10,902 nt of DNA from an uncultured Clostridia bacterium (GCA_937888895.1 CALASV010000279.1:1-10902), one strand, 5' to 3'. Positions 1 to 6,709 are shown, counted from the first letter of the stretch. Numbers and translations are program-made. The notes: generated by a model from the letters alone, not told the origin.

Positions 1-299
1 ATTCCAAACTTGTCACTCTTTTTCATCAATGCCATAATCAAAAGACTCAAAGTACCTCCAACCAAACTATAGGGAACCGTACTAATTCCAAAAGCAAATC
101 CAGAAAGCAATATTCGAACGAAAGAAATGGCAGCAGCCTCTTTTACTCCAAGAAAATATAATGCTACTAATATCACAATATTTGCCACTCCAAGCTTTAC
201 ACCTGTTGGCAAAGGCAATGGAATTAAATGTTCAATATAACTAAAAATAAACGCTAATGACACCAACATTCCAAACAATGCTACTTTTTTTGTTTTCAT
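1..299 (-). CDS. Gx transporter family protein (heptaprenyl diphosphate synthase component I family), 3' end missing
   Basis: This is the N-terminal 99 codons of a leftward gene that runs off the left edge of the window. I translated it directly. It starts MKTKKVALFGMLVSLAFIFS and continues with the motif PLPTGVKLGVANIVILVALY (about residues 28-47), then a second hydrophobic stretch with R62-x-L-L-S-G-F-A-F-G and a following S-L-V-G-G-T-L-S-L motif. These are typical of the Hpre_diP_synt_I / Gx transporter family of small polytopic membrane proteins, which resemble substrate-binding subunits of vitamin-type importers. The historical name as a prenyl synthase subunit is probably not its biochemical role. 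The ATG at 297-299 is preceded by AAAGGAATG (305-313). It lies 73 bases downstream of the NusG domain II gene, so the two are probably co-transcribed. Family assignment is firm. The substrate is unknown. Confidence 0.88.
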   Translation of the reverse strand, partial: MKTKKVALFGMLVSLAFIFSYIEHLIPLPLPTGVKLGVANIVILVALYFLGVKEAAAISFVRILLSGFAFGISTVPYSLVGGTLSLLIMALMKKSDKFG

Positions 300-313
300 A
301 AAAACATTCCTTT

Positions 314-328
314 CGATTATCATAATCG
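314..328. promoter_or_regulatory. Perfect 7-1-7 palindrome abutting the ribosome binding site of the Gx transporter gene
   Basis: The sequence CGATTAT-C-ATAATCG is a perfect inverted repeat of two heptamers around one base. It ends directly against the AAAGGAATG ribosome binding site of the leftward Gx transporter gene. The 7-1-7 geometry is that of Fur/PerR-family operators, but the heptamer is not the classical TGATAAT or TTATAAT one in the right orientation. It could instead act as a small RNA hairpin limiting translation. No function is shown. Confidence 0.35.
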
Positions 329-372
329 TAAATCCATTACTTTTCAGCCACAAGAAATCAAATCGTTACTAT

Positions 373-741
373 TTACTGTCCTATCGCATCTAACTCAGAA
401 CTATCTCCATTTTCAATCAATACTACGATACCACCCGGACGACATACAATCATTTCTGTATTATAATGAATTTTACCAAAATCCATACAAACTTTATCAG
501 GACAAACAGCCTCCGACATCCATGCCTCACCACTCTCAATCGTAAGCACATTCACACCACAAAGCCCTGGAATTTCTACCACTCTATCTTCAGCTAAAGA
601 ATACCTACCATATTCCTTACCCTCAATCAACACCACAGCCTCACCATTCACTGTATTTTGCTTTATAAAAAATAAAACTAAAAATAATACACAACTAATT
701 CCCAATAATATAGCAATCAACACTTTATCACTATTTTTCAT
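373..741 (-). CDS. NusG domain II-containing membrane-anchored protein
   Basis: A 122-residue protein with an N-terminal membrane anchor (about residues 7-26, ILLGISCVLFLVLFF) and the rest outside the membrane. The C-terminal part carries the hallmark of the NusG_II family (PF07009): C80-P-D-K-V-C85, then C100-R-P-G-G followed by a short hydrophobic strand. Despite the name, such stand-alone proteins are not transcription factors. They are small exported beta-rich domains whose paired cysteines are conserved. They commonly sit beside Gx-transporter genes, as here, and such pairs occur near flavin-transfer (ApbE), Rnf, or extracellular electron-transfer genes. The start at 741 has a moderate ribosome binding site (AGGAA, about 10 bases upstream). 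A 133-bp inverted-repeat element occupies most of the space upstream, so the promoter is either in that element or the gene depends on read-through from the ABC operon. The biochemical role is unknown. Confidence 0.88.
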   Translation of the reverse strand: MKNSDKVLIAILLGISCVLFLVLFFIKQNTVNGEAVVLIEGKEYGRYSLAEDRVVEIPGLCGVNVLTIESGEAWMSEAVCPDKVCMDFGKIHYNTEMIVCRPGGIVVLIENGDSSELDAIGQ

Positions 742-775
742 ATACCATTCCTAACTATTTTCAATACCTTGGCGA

Positions 776-908
776 AATCCTTGTATTTTTATATCTATGT
801 AGGACCGTTAAGAAACGGCAGTCCTTGGCGAGGTCTTTTCGAGCCTAGTACTGCTCCGTTTCGCCACGAGCGAAAGCGTGTCCTAATAGATATAAAAATA
901 CAAGGATT
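776..908. repeat. 133-bp intergenic inverted-repeat (MITE-like / palindromic) element
   Basis: Positions 776-798 and 886-908 are perfect 23-base reverse complements (left arm begins AATCCTTGTATTTTTATATC). After a one-base bulge (G799) the pairing continues as TAGGAC (800-805) with GTCCTA (880-885), giving a 29-bp outer stem. Inside are further hairpins: CCGTT-AAGA-AACGG (805-818) and TTTCGC-CACGA-GCGAAA (859-875), with an alternative CACG/CGTG pairing (865-868 with 877-880). GAAACGG near 812-818 can also pair with CCGTTTC (856-862). The core is much richer in G+C than the surrounding DNA. CCTTGGCGA occurs just outside the left arm (767-775) and again in the core (823-831). No clear target-site duplication is visible. 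It fills the gap between the ABC operon and the NusG-II gene. It is either a non-autonomous mobile repeat or a structured transcript, and may also stop or stabilise mRNA ends. Confidence 0.75.
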
Positions 909-922
909 ATTCACTTTTTTAA

Positions 923-2260
923 CTAACTATCTGTCTTCATTGCCTCAATCGCACTAATCTTTGTCGCCCTTCTAGCTGGAAAATATCCTGCTAACACACC
1001 TACCATCATAGCAAAACCTGCTGCCAAAAAAGGCAACCAAAATGGTATCACAGAGAACTTCGCATCTCCTACATCATACACACCACTACTTTGCATCAAA
1101 GAAGAAAACAATGGACCACCGTATTTATTAATTAAAAATGATACAATATAACTTAATGAAATTCCCACAATACCACCAAACAATCCTATCATCGCTGCTT
1201 CAAACAAAAACAACTTTTTAATATCTTTTACTAAACATCCCAATACTTTCATAATGCCAATTTCTCTTGTACGTTCATAAATTGACATAACCATTGTATT
1301 TGTAATATTAATAGCTGATACCATCATAGCTAATGCTCCAATTGCTCCAAGTACTAATTGTAACATATCTGAAGTTTTTTGTAATGGCTCTAAATATTGC
1401 ATATCACTATACGTAATATAACCTAATGCTTCAATATCTTCTTGTACTTTTGTTACATTTTTAATATTATCTACATTAATCATAATATAATTATATTTTT
1501 CTAACTCTGCCATTGCTTTTTTTCTATCTTCTAGCTTTAGTGTATTCGCATACTGTGTATAAAGTTCTTTATAGTAGTCCATATCAAAGTATACATAATA
1601 ATTATATTCCCAATTATCCGATTCTTCCATTATGGCATAATCTTCAATTTCTAATTGAAATTCTTTTTTTCGTTCATTTTTTGTATATCGCCATTGGTCA
1701 AATTTAAAAATCACTTTATCTACTGCTGGGTCTACTACTTTTGTTTCATAGTTTCTACTACTATAATAATAAAATTCATTTAATACCATACTAGAAATTA
1801 CAGTCGTACTATTATGCTCTGCTGTTGGATACTGACCAACGGTTAAATTCGGAAAACCAAACTCTGCAAATGCTTCATGTCCTATGGCACGAAGATTAAC
1901 ATAAGCCTGATATTTCCCCGAATATAATTGTGCACTTGTTTCAATCACTGGTGCTACTGCCTTCACATGTTCAATTTGACGCACTTGGTTTATTAAATCA
2001 TCATTTAGTACTTGGTCTTTACTGCCTACCCAATTTCCGTCTTCATCATAAATACTACCATATTGTTCAATACGAATAATCGTCATTTGACCATTTTCCA
2101 TAAACTGTTGGTCAAAACTATTATTCATACCAATACCAATCGATACCATGGTTACAATAGAAATCGTTCCAATAATTACACCTAGGACAGTCAACGCTGT
2201 CCTAGCTTTTCTTCTTGTTAAATTTCTAAGTCCCATTTTAATTAAATCTCCAATCCTCAT
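923..2260 (-). CDS. ABC transporter permease, MacB/FtsX family
   Basis: A 445-residue membrane protein with the MacB layout. The first membrane helix (about 21-45) is preceded by the basic motif LRNLTRRKARTAL. A long extracytoplasmic domain (about 46-298) follows, and then an FtsX-type C-terminal unit of three helices (about 298-325, 350-378, 405-427). Between them lies the typical cytoplasmic coupling sequence YERTREIGIMKVLGC (328-342), and after the last helix comes PARRATKISAIEAM (428-441). Members of this family form dimers that couple ATP hydrolysis to movement of extracytoplasmic parts (MacB, LolCE, FtsX). It is the last gene of the operon with the ATPase at 5043-5858. It starts 26 bases after the 70-residue protein ends and has a GAGAGGTG ribosome binding site (2265-2272). 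The extracytoplasmic domain contains a Tyr/Asn-rich segment around 160-240 that I do not recognise. The substrate is unknown. Confidence 0.92.
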   Translation of the reverse strand: MRIGDLIKMGLRNLTRRKARTALTVLGVIIGTISIVTMVSIGIGMNNSFDQQFMENGQMTIIRIEQYGSIYDEDGNWVGSKDQVLNDDLINQVRQIEHVKAVAPVIETSAQLYSGKYQAYVNLRAIGHEAFAEFGFPNLTVGQYPTAEHNSTTVISSMVLNEFYYYSSRNYETKVVDPAVDKVIFKFDQWRYTKNERKKEFQLEIEDYAIMEESDNWEYNYYVYFDMDYYKELYTQYANTLKLEDRKKAMAELEKYNYIMINVDNIKNVTKVQEDIEALGYITYSDMQYLEPLQKTSDMLQLVLGAIGALAMMVSAINITNTMVMSIYERTREIGIMKVLGCLVKDIKKLFLFEAAMIGLFGGIVGISLSYIVSFLINKYGGPLFSSLMQSSGVYDVGDAKFSVIPFWLPFLAAGFAMMVGVLAGYFPARRATKISAIEAMKTDS

Positions 2261-2286
2261 AAAGCACCTCTCATTCTCTACAAGGT

Positions 2287-2499
2287 CTAATCTTCATAAA
2301 CATTAAATCCTTTTTTTATTTTTGCCTTCGCCAATAATATCCCAATAACTACAGAAAGAACTAATGTCCCTGCACTTACACCACCAATAAAAAACCAATT
2401 CGAAAGTAAATTTCCTGTCGAAGTTTCAGTTGTCACAGCAGTATAAGCCATATCATCCAAATTTTCATCATATAACATATCATTACTTACTTCATACAT
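2287..2499 (-). CDS. Small single-span membrane protein of the ABC operon (unknown function)
   Basis: A 70-residue protein encoded between the CARDB-like protein and the permease. Residues 1-33 are acidic (D7, D11, E12, D15, D16, E25) with no signal peptide. About 35-57 form one membrane helix (FFIGGVSAGTLVLSVVIGIL). Residues 58-63 are basic (KAKIKK), so by the positive-inside rule the N terminus should be outside and the C terminus inside. It is very likely a real gene: AAAGGAGTG lies just upstream of the ATG, and that ribosome binding site overlaps the stop codon of the preceding gene (2515-2517), which suggests coupled translation. I do not recognise a family. Its position suggests an accessory subunit that bridges the large surface protein and the permease, which is inference. 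Confidence 0.8.
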   Translation of the reverse strand: MYEVSNDMLYDENLDDMAYTAVTTETSTGNLLSNWFFIGGVSAGTLVLSVVIGILLAKAKIKKGFNVYED

Positions 2500-2514
2500 T
2501 ACATCTACACTCCT

Positions 2515-5049
2515 TTACTCTGCATCTTCTTTTTTTATTTTTCTCTTATAAATGGTAAGATAAATTCCACGAGTTACTGGAATTACTACAATAATAATTC
2601 CTGCTTGAATAGCAAGAAACACCCATAAAGGAATGATTGCCTCTTTTGCAACTTCTCCACCTGTCTGTATAGATGGGTCTTCAAAACCTGGGTCTACATA
2701 TCCTGGGTCTATGAAACCTGGGTCTTCCCATGACATTTCTCCCATAACAAAGGTATTAAATTCTTTTTCCATTGTTACTTCATCACCATTCGAATCTTCC
2801 ATATGAATTATCATTTTACCAACAGCATCTCCTTCTACGATTGGTACAACTTCAAATTCAATATATTCTGGCATACCAGCAGCAATATTTCCAATATAGT
2901 AAGAATTACTACCATTCGATAAAGTAAAATCACCTTCGATAGTAATATAGGTATTATTCAACGTAGACTTACCCATATTGTAAAATTCAAAACTAAGTGT
3001 TGTTGGCTGATTTAACATTGGCGTGTCCCAAGAACCAATATATACATTTTCTACCGATGGACGAAGATTTTCTTTGACTTGCAATAAAATTTCTTCCTCT
3101 ACTACTTCACCACTATAAGTCGATGTTGCAACCATTCCTTCATATTCATATTCTATTTTAATGTTAATCGGATATGCACCTGTTGTTGCTGCTGCACTTG
3201 CTTTTAAATTGATTGTAATTGGTGCTGTCTGTTGTGGCTTAATTTCATTTACAAAGAAACTATTACCACCTGCTGTAACAGAAAACGCATTTGATGCACC
3301 AGTTACTGTCACTTTAATATTTTTTGCACTAATACTATCATTCGTATTTAAAATATCAAATGTAAAATCAAACACACTACCTGCTTTTACATCTTCTACA
3401 TCTGTATAGAAATTACTTACCATTAACTTTGGACGACTAATTTCTACTTCTTCACTATTTTGCACATCAAACACATACAATGTGACATCTTCCGATGGTT
3501 GCTTGATGCCTTTTACTTCATAAGAATAATTAATGCCAAGTGTATTTAAACCTGCTTTAATATCTTTTCCTACTTTTAATTTTAATGATACTTGCTTCTT
3601 TTCTCCTACCCCAATTTTTTCAATATATTGGTATGGTTCAGAGTTTACTGGCTCAAATCCAGAAGAAGACAAAGAAGTTGGTAACACTTTTACATTTTCT
3701 ACTGCTACTTCTCCTGCATTTTCTAAATAAAATGATATTGTGATTTGTTGTCCTGCTTTTGGAGATGCTACGGACTGTTTTACATTATTCAATAACAATA
3801 ATATCTTTTCTTCTGGGTCAAGTGTTGCTGTTTCCTTTTGTACGTTTAAAATATATAATGATTCAGGATTAGATGGATATTCTATTCCTTTTACTTCATA
3901 AGAATAATTTATCTCAAATATATTTAAACCTTCACTTACCTCTTTTCCTACTTTCAAAATAAAAGATACTTGTTTCTTTTCTCCTACTCCAATCTTTTCA
4001 ATATATTGATATGGTTCAGAACTTACTGGTTCAAATCCAGAAGAAGAAATATTCACTGGAGAAATTTTAATATTTTCTACCTCTGTATTTCCTGCATTCT
4101 CTAAATAAAAAGATACCATCAGTTCGTCTCCTGCTTTTGGAGATTGTATGGATTGTGTTACGCCATTTAATAATACTAATGTTTTTTCTTCTAATGCAGG
4201 AGATTTTCCTTCAATATAAAGATAAAGATAATTTGTCGTATTACTTGGAATCGCCTCTCCATTTTCTTTTTTAGCACTAATCTCTAATGGTATTTTTATC
4301 AATTGTGTTTTTGCATCTTCGGATACTTTATAAGAAACTGTAACTTTTTTTGTTGCACCTGCTTTTAAATCTCCTACTTTTTGATTTAATGGAGTATAGT
4401 TTGGAATTAAAATATCACTAAATGCTGTATAATCTGCAAATACATACGTATTTAATGCTTTTAATTCTCCTTCATTTTTTAAGGTAAATGTCAGCTCTAC
4501 AGTTTCACCAGCATTACAATGAAATTCTGAATCAGAAACAATGGAAATCTGAGGAGGTTCTTTTTCTCCAAGTACCATGACTTTCATTATCAATTTTCCA
4601 GATGGAATGACATCTTCATCTTCTTCATCTATAGCACTAGATGACTTTGGAGCATAAGAGATGGCATATTCATATTCGCCAATCGTTGCAAAATCATCTA
4701 CATAAATATCATAATCTAATTGAATTGCACTATCTTGGTCTATATATAACAATGTACTATTTTGTCTATCTTTTATATTCTTTGCCTCTATATTCTCAAA
4801 AGATAAATTTGTATTGTTTTCTGGTGTAATTGTAAATACAGGTTTGATACAATATCCTTCTTTTAAAGTTAATTCTAATGATATATGTAATCTATCTCCT
4901 GCTACCATTTCTACAGAACGAAAAACTTCCTCTGCTAACTTTAAATTCGTTTTTTCTGTTGCCAAAACAGTCATTGGTACTGCATTATATACAATAGACA
5001 ATACCATAACAATAATCATGCATATTGCAATCGGTTTTTTCTTTAACAT
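2515..5049 (-). CDS. Secreted, membrane-anchored CARDB/COG1361-like multi-domain protein of the ABC operon
   Basis: An 844-residue exported protein. Residues 1-31 are a signal peptide (KKK, a hydrophobic core, then VLA-T). The mature part is a chain of beta-sandwich modules of the CARDB / COG1361 'S-layer-like' kind, with recurrent patterns such as ETVELTFTLKNEGE (183-196) and FYLENAG followed by VEN. Two modules (about 287-406 and 413-531) are near copies of each other, followed by two diverged modules (about 535-650 and 665-768). A [EIV]DPG[FY] linker (775-793) precedes a C-terminal membrane helix (about 804-828) and a basic tail. The start codon overlaps the stop of the ATPase gene (ATGTTAA, 5043-5049), and the AAGGAGGG ribosome binding site lies inside the ATPase coding region, so translation is probably coupled. 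The ATPase and permease partners imply that this protein is the extracytoplasmic component of a MacB-like machine. It may bind a cargo or reach into the wall. The ligand is unknown. Confidence 0.85.
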   Translation of the reverse strand: MLKKKPIAICMIIVMVLSIVYNAVPMTVLATEKTNLKLAEEVFRSVEMVAGDRLHISLELTLKEGYCIKPVFTITPENNTNLSFENIEAKNIKDRQNSTLLYIDQDSAIQLDYDIYVDDFATIGEYEYAISYAPKSSSAIDEEDEDVIPSGKLIMKVMVLGEKEPPQISIVSDSEFHCNAGETVELTFTLKNEGELKALNTYVFADYTAFSDILIPNYTPLNQKVGDLKAGATKKVTVSYKVSEDAKTQLIKIPLEISAKKENGEAIPSNTTNYLYLYIEGKSPALEEKTLVLLNGVTQSIQSPKAGDELMVSFYLENAGNTEVENIKISPVNISSSGFEPVSSEPYQYIEKIGVGEKKQVSFILKVGKEVSEGLNIFEINYSYEVKGIEYPSNPESLYILNVQKETATLDPEEKILLLLNNVKQSVASPKAGQQITISFYLENAGEVAVENVKVLPTSLSSSGFEPVNSEPYQYIEKIGVGEKKQVSLKLKVGKDIKAGLNTLGINYSYEVKGIKQPSEDVTLYVFDVQNSEEVEISRPKLMVSNFYTDVEDVKAGSVFDFTFDILNTNDSISAKNIKVTVTGASNAFSVTAGGNSFFVNEIKPQQTAPITINLKASAAATTGAYPINIKIEYEYEGMVATSTYSGEVVEEEILLQVKENLRPSVENVYIGSWDTPMLNQPTTLSFEFYNMGKSTLNNTYITIEGDFTLSNGSNSYYIGNIAAGMPEYIEFEVVPIVEGDAVGKMIIHMEDSNGDEVTMEKEFNTFVMGEMSWEDPGFIDPGYVDPGFEDPSIQTGGEVAKEAIIPLWVFLAIQAGIIIVVIPVTRGIYLTIYKRKIKKEDAE
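2671..2730 (-). repeat. Four 15-bp direct repeats encoding a DPG-type pentapeptide linker
   Basis: On the plus strand (C)CTGGGTCT recurs at 2674-2680 (partial), 2687-2695, 2702-2710, and 2717-2725, exactly 15 bases apart. On the coding strand these give EDPGF-IDPGY-VDPGF-EDPSI, a proline/glycine linker just outside the C-terminal membrane helix of the CARDB-like protein. It is probably a flexible or extended spacer lifting the protein off the membrane, and its copy number could vary by slippage. Confidence 0.75.
3457..4191 (-). repeat. Tandem duplication of a ~126-residue module within the CARDB-like gene
   Basis: Residues 287-406 and 413-531 of the CARDB-like protein align without gaps at an offset of 126 residues (378 bases). 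The block beginning SSSGFEPV and ending GEKKQVS (335-362 and 461-488, 28 residues each) differs at a single residue (S343 versus N469). The DNA is also visibly similar: TTACTTCATAAGAATAAT occurs at 3513 and again at 3891. This points to a fairly recent duplication of one whole module. Confidence 0.85.
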
Positions 5050-5858
5050 TGTTTACCCTCCTTTTTTTCATCACTTTTTATATTACTATCAGAAGAAGTT
5101 ACTTCCTCTGTAATAGCTACTTCTTCTTGTTGTATTTCCTCAGAAACTTCTGCTTGATTCGTTTCTTTTTTCTCTACCACTTCAATACTTTGAATTTTTC
5201 CATCGAGTACATGAATAATTTTATCTGCGTACCCTGCAAGTCCTCTATCATGTGTTACCATTACAATTGTTTGATGATTATCTCTTGCAATCTGTTTAAT
5301 TAACTCCATAACTTCTTTTGTCGTTTTTGTATCTAAGTTACCTGTTGGTTCATCTGCAAATACAATTTGAGGTTTCGCTACAAATGCTCTAGCGATACCA
5401 ACTCTTTGTTGCTGACCACCACTCATTTCTTTTGGTTTATGCTGTAGTCGTTTTTCTAGTCCTACTTTTTCTAACATTTCTTTTGCCATCTTTTTTCGTT
5501 TTTTTCTTGAGACTCGTTTAAATACTAACGGAAATTCTACATTTTCTAATGCTGTCATTGTTCCAATCAAATTGTAAGATTGAAATACAAACCCTAAATG
5601 ATTTTGCCGAAACTTTGCAAGTTTTGTTTCACTCATTTTATGTATCGGCTTTCCTTTAATTAAAATTTCTCCAGAACTTACTTTTTCAATTCCTGCCATT
5701 AGATTTAATAATGTGGATTTTCCAGAACCAGAAGTACCAAGTAAACAACAAAACTCTCCTTCACATATATCAAAACTAACATCGTCTACTGCATAAATTT
5801 TTTCTGTACCCATACGATAAATTTTTTTTACGTGTTTTACTTCAATTACTTTTTCCAT
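5043..5858 (-). CDS. ABC transporter ATP-binding protein, LolD/MacB/FtsE type
   Basis: A 271-residue cytoplasmic ATPase that should power the permease encoded at 923-2260. All catalytic motifs are intact: Walker A GTSGSGKST (41-49), Q-loop Q93 in VFQSYNL, signature SGGQQ (146-150), Walker B IVFADE (165-170), D-loop GNLD (173-176), and switch histidine H203 in VTHDR. The sequence GTMTALENVEFPL and the PTGNLD motif are typical of the LolD/MacB subgroup. After the core (about 1-226) comes a 45-residue Glu/Lys/Ser-rich tail that ends in cysteine and is longer than usual for LolD-like proteins. The last codons of the tail carry the ribosome binding site of the next gene. It is the first gene of the operon, and its own ribosome binding site, AAAGGAGG a few bases before the ATG, is near perfect. 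The promoter should lie in 5860-5970. TATAAT (minus strand, 5949-5954) and TATAAA (5885-5890) are possible -10 boxes, but neither has a good -35. Confidence 0.93.
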   Translation of the reverse strand: MEKVIEVKHVKKIYRMGTEKIYAVDDVSFDICEGEFCCLLGTSGSGKSTLLNLMAGIEKVSSGEILIKGKPIHKMSETKLAKFRQNHLGFVFQSYNLIGTMTALENVEFPLVFKRVSRKKRKKMAKEMLEKVGLEKRLQHKPKEMSGGQQQRVGIARAFVAKPQIVFADEPTGNLDTKTTKEVMELIKQIARDNHQTIVMVTHDRGLAGYADKIIHVLDGKIQSIEVVEKKETNQAEVSEEIQQEEVAITEEVTSSDSNIKSDEKKEGKQC

Positions 5859-5971
5859 GATTTCCTCCTTTCCAAAAAAATATATTTATACAATCAAAGA
5901 AAAAAAGTTCATGCCCCTCTTATCATACTTCTTTCCTTCAATTCAAGCATTATATCTTCCCACAAAGAAAA

Positions 5972-5999
5972 AATAGTGGGGAACTGGCTCCCCACTATT
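5972..5999 (-). terminator. Intrinsic terminator after the cytidylate-kinase-like gene
   Basis: An 11-bp perfect stem, AATAGTGGGGA paired with TCCCCACTATT around the six-base loop 5983-5988. On the minus strand it is followed by TTTTTTCTTT (read from 5973 to 5964). It ends the transcript of the gene at 6049-6663 and insulates the ABC operon, so that operon needs its own promoter in 5860-5970. Confidence 0.9.
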
Positions 6000-6048
6000 A
6001 TATACTTTTTCTCATAAAACATCAATGTATAAAACTATATATATTCTA

Positions 6049-6663
6049 CTACTTTAGACAATCAATAAATGCTTTAATACATTCTACTGTATTATCAATA
6101 CCAATAAATCCACTATTTACTGATAAATGATAATTGGTTACTTTCCCCCACTTTTCACCCGAATGATAATTATAATAATTTGCTCTTCTCTTATCCTTTT
6201 TAATCATTTCTGCTTCTGCTTTTTCTGGGTCTAAATTATCAATACGAATCGCACGTTCTAATCTAAAATCCATATCAGCATATACAAAAATATTGATAAC
6301 ATTTTTATATTCTTTTAAAATATAGTCTGCACAATGACCTACAATCACACAAGGTCCTTCCTCTGCTACTTTACGAATAACTTCTGATTGTGCTAAATAA
6401 ATACGGTCATCTAAAGAAAGTTGTGTATAACCAATTTCTTGATTTCCATAAGCACTCATTCCCATTGCAATCGAATACAAAAGACTATTTGTTGCTTTTG
6501 TTTCTGCATTATAAAAAGCTTCTTCTGCATAGCCACTTGCCTTTGCTGCTCTTGTAATCAACTCATTATCATAAAAAGGAATCCCGTACTTTGCTGCCAA
6601 TTTTGAACCAATTTCTCTACCACCACTACCATACTGACGGGTTATTGTAATAATTTTTTTCAT
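6049..6663 (-). CDS. Cytidylate kinase-like family protein
   Basis: A 204-residue cytoplasmic P-loop protein of the cytidylate-kinase-like family (Cytidylate_kin2, PF13189). The N terminus IITITRQYGSGGREIGSKLA (4-23) carries the family's GSGGREIG nucleotide-binding loop (12-19). IPFYDNELI (28-36) follows, then VIVGHCADYIL (106-116), RLERAIR (134-140), and the C-terminal KDKRRANYYNYHSG (156-169) with W172 and a conserved NYHLSVNSGFIGID block (177-190). The length fits the family. True substrate specificity is not established for most members, and they are distinct from the essential Cmk. Position 110 is His where I would have expected Arg (GRCAD), a point I hold loosely. The ATG has GAGG (6669-6672) upstream. 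It appears monocistronic, with its own promoter and terminator. Confidence 0.9.
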   Translation of the reverse strand: MKKIITITRQYGSGGREIGSKLAAKYGIPFYDNELITRAAKASGYAEEAFYNAETKATNSLLYSIAMGMSAYGNQEIGYTQLSLDDRIYLAQSEVIRKVAEEGPCVIVGHCADYILKEYKNVINIFVYADMDFRLERAIRIDNLDPEKAEAEMIKKDKRRANYYNYHSGEKWGKVTNYHLSVNSGFIGIDNTVECIKAFIDCLK

Positions 6664-6709
6664 ACAGGCCTCATTTCCGCGTTATGTACGCAATTTTTAT
6701 CATATTTCT

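Noticed and set aside
776..908. tRNA, riboswitch, or CRISPR interpretation of the hairpin-rich element
   Set aside because: No cloverleaf with tRNA consensus bases, no recognised riboswitch core, and no repeat-spacer periodicity. The long perfect terminal arms fit an inverted-repeat element better.
769..957. Plus-strand 62-codon reading frame
   Set aside because: It lies across the 133-bp inverted-repeat element and the end of the permease gene, has no ribosome binding site, and its sequence simply follows the palindrome.
5885..5954. TATAAT and TATAAA boxes as the promoter of the ABC operon
   Set aside because: A promoter must lie here because a terminator sits just upstream, but neither box has a convincing -35 at proper spacing, so I list no specific site.
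6679..6691. GCGT-TATGT-ACGC dyad in the leader of the cytidylate-kinase-like gene
   Set aside because: Only four base pairs, too short to separate from chance, and no known regulator site matches.
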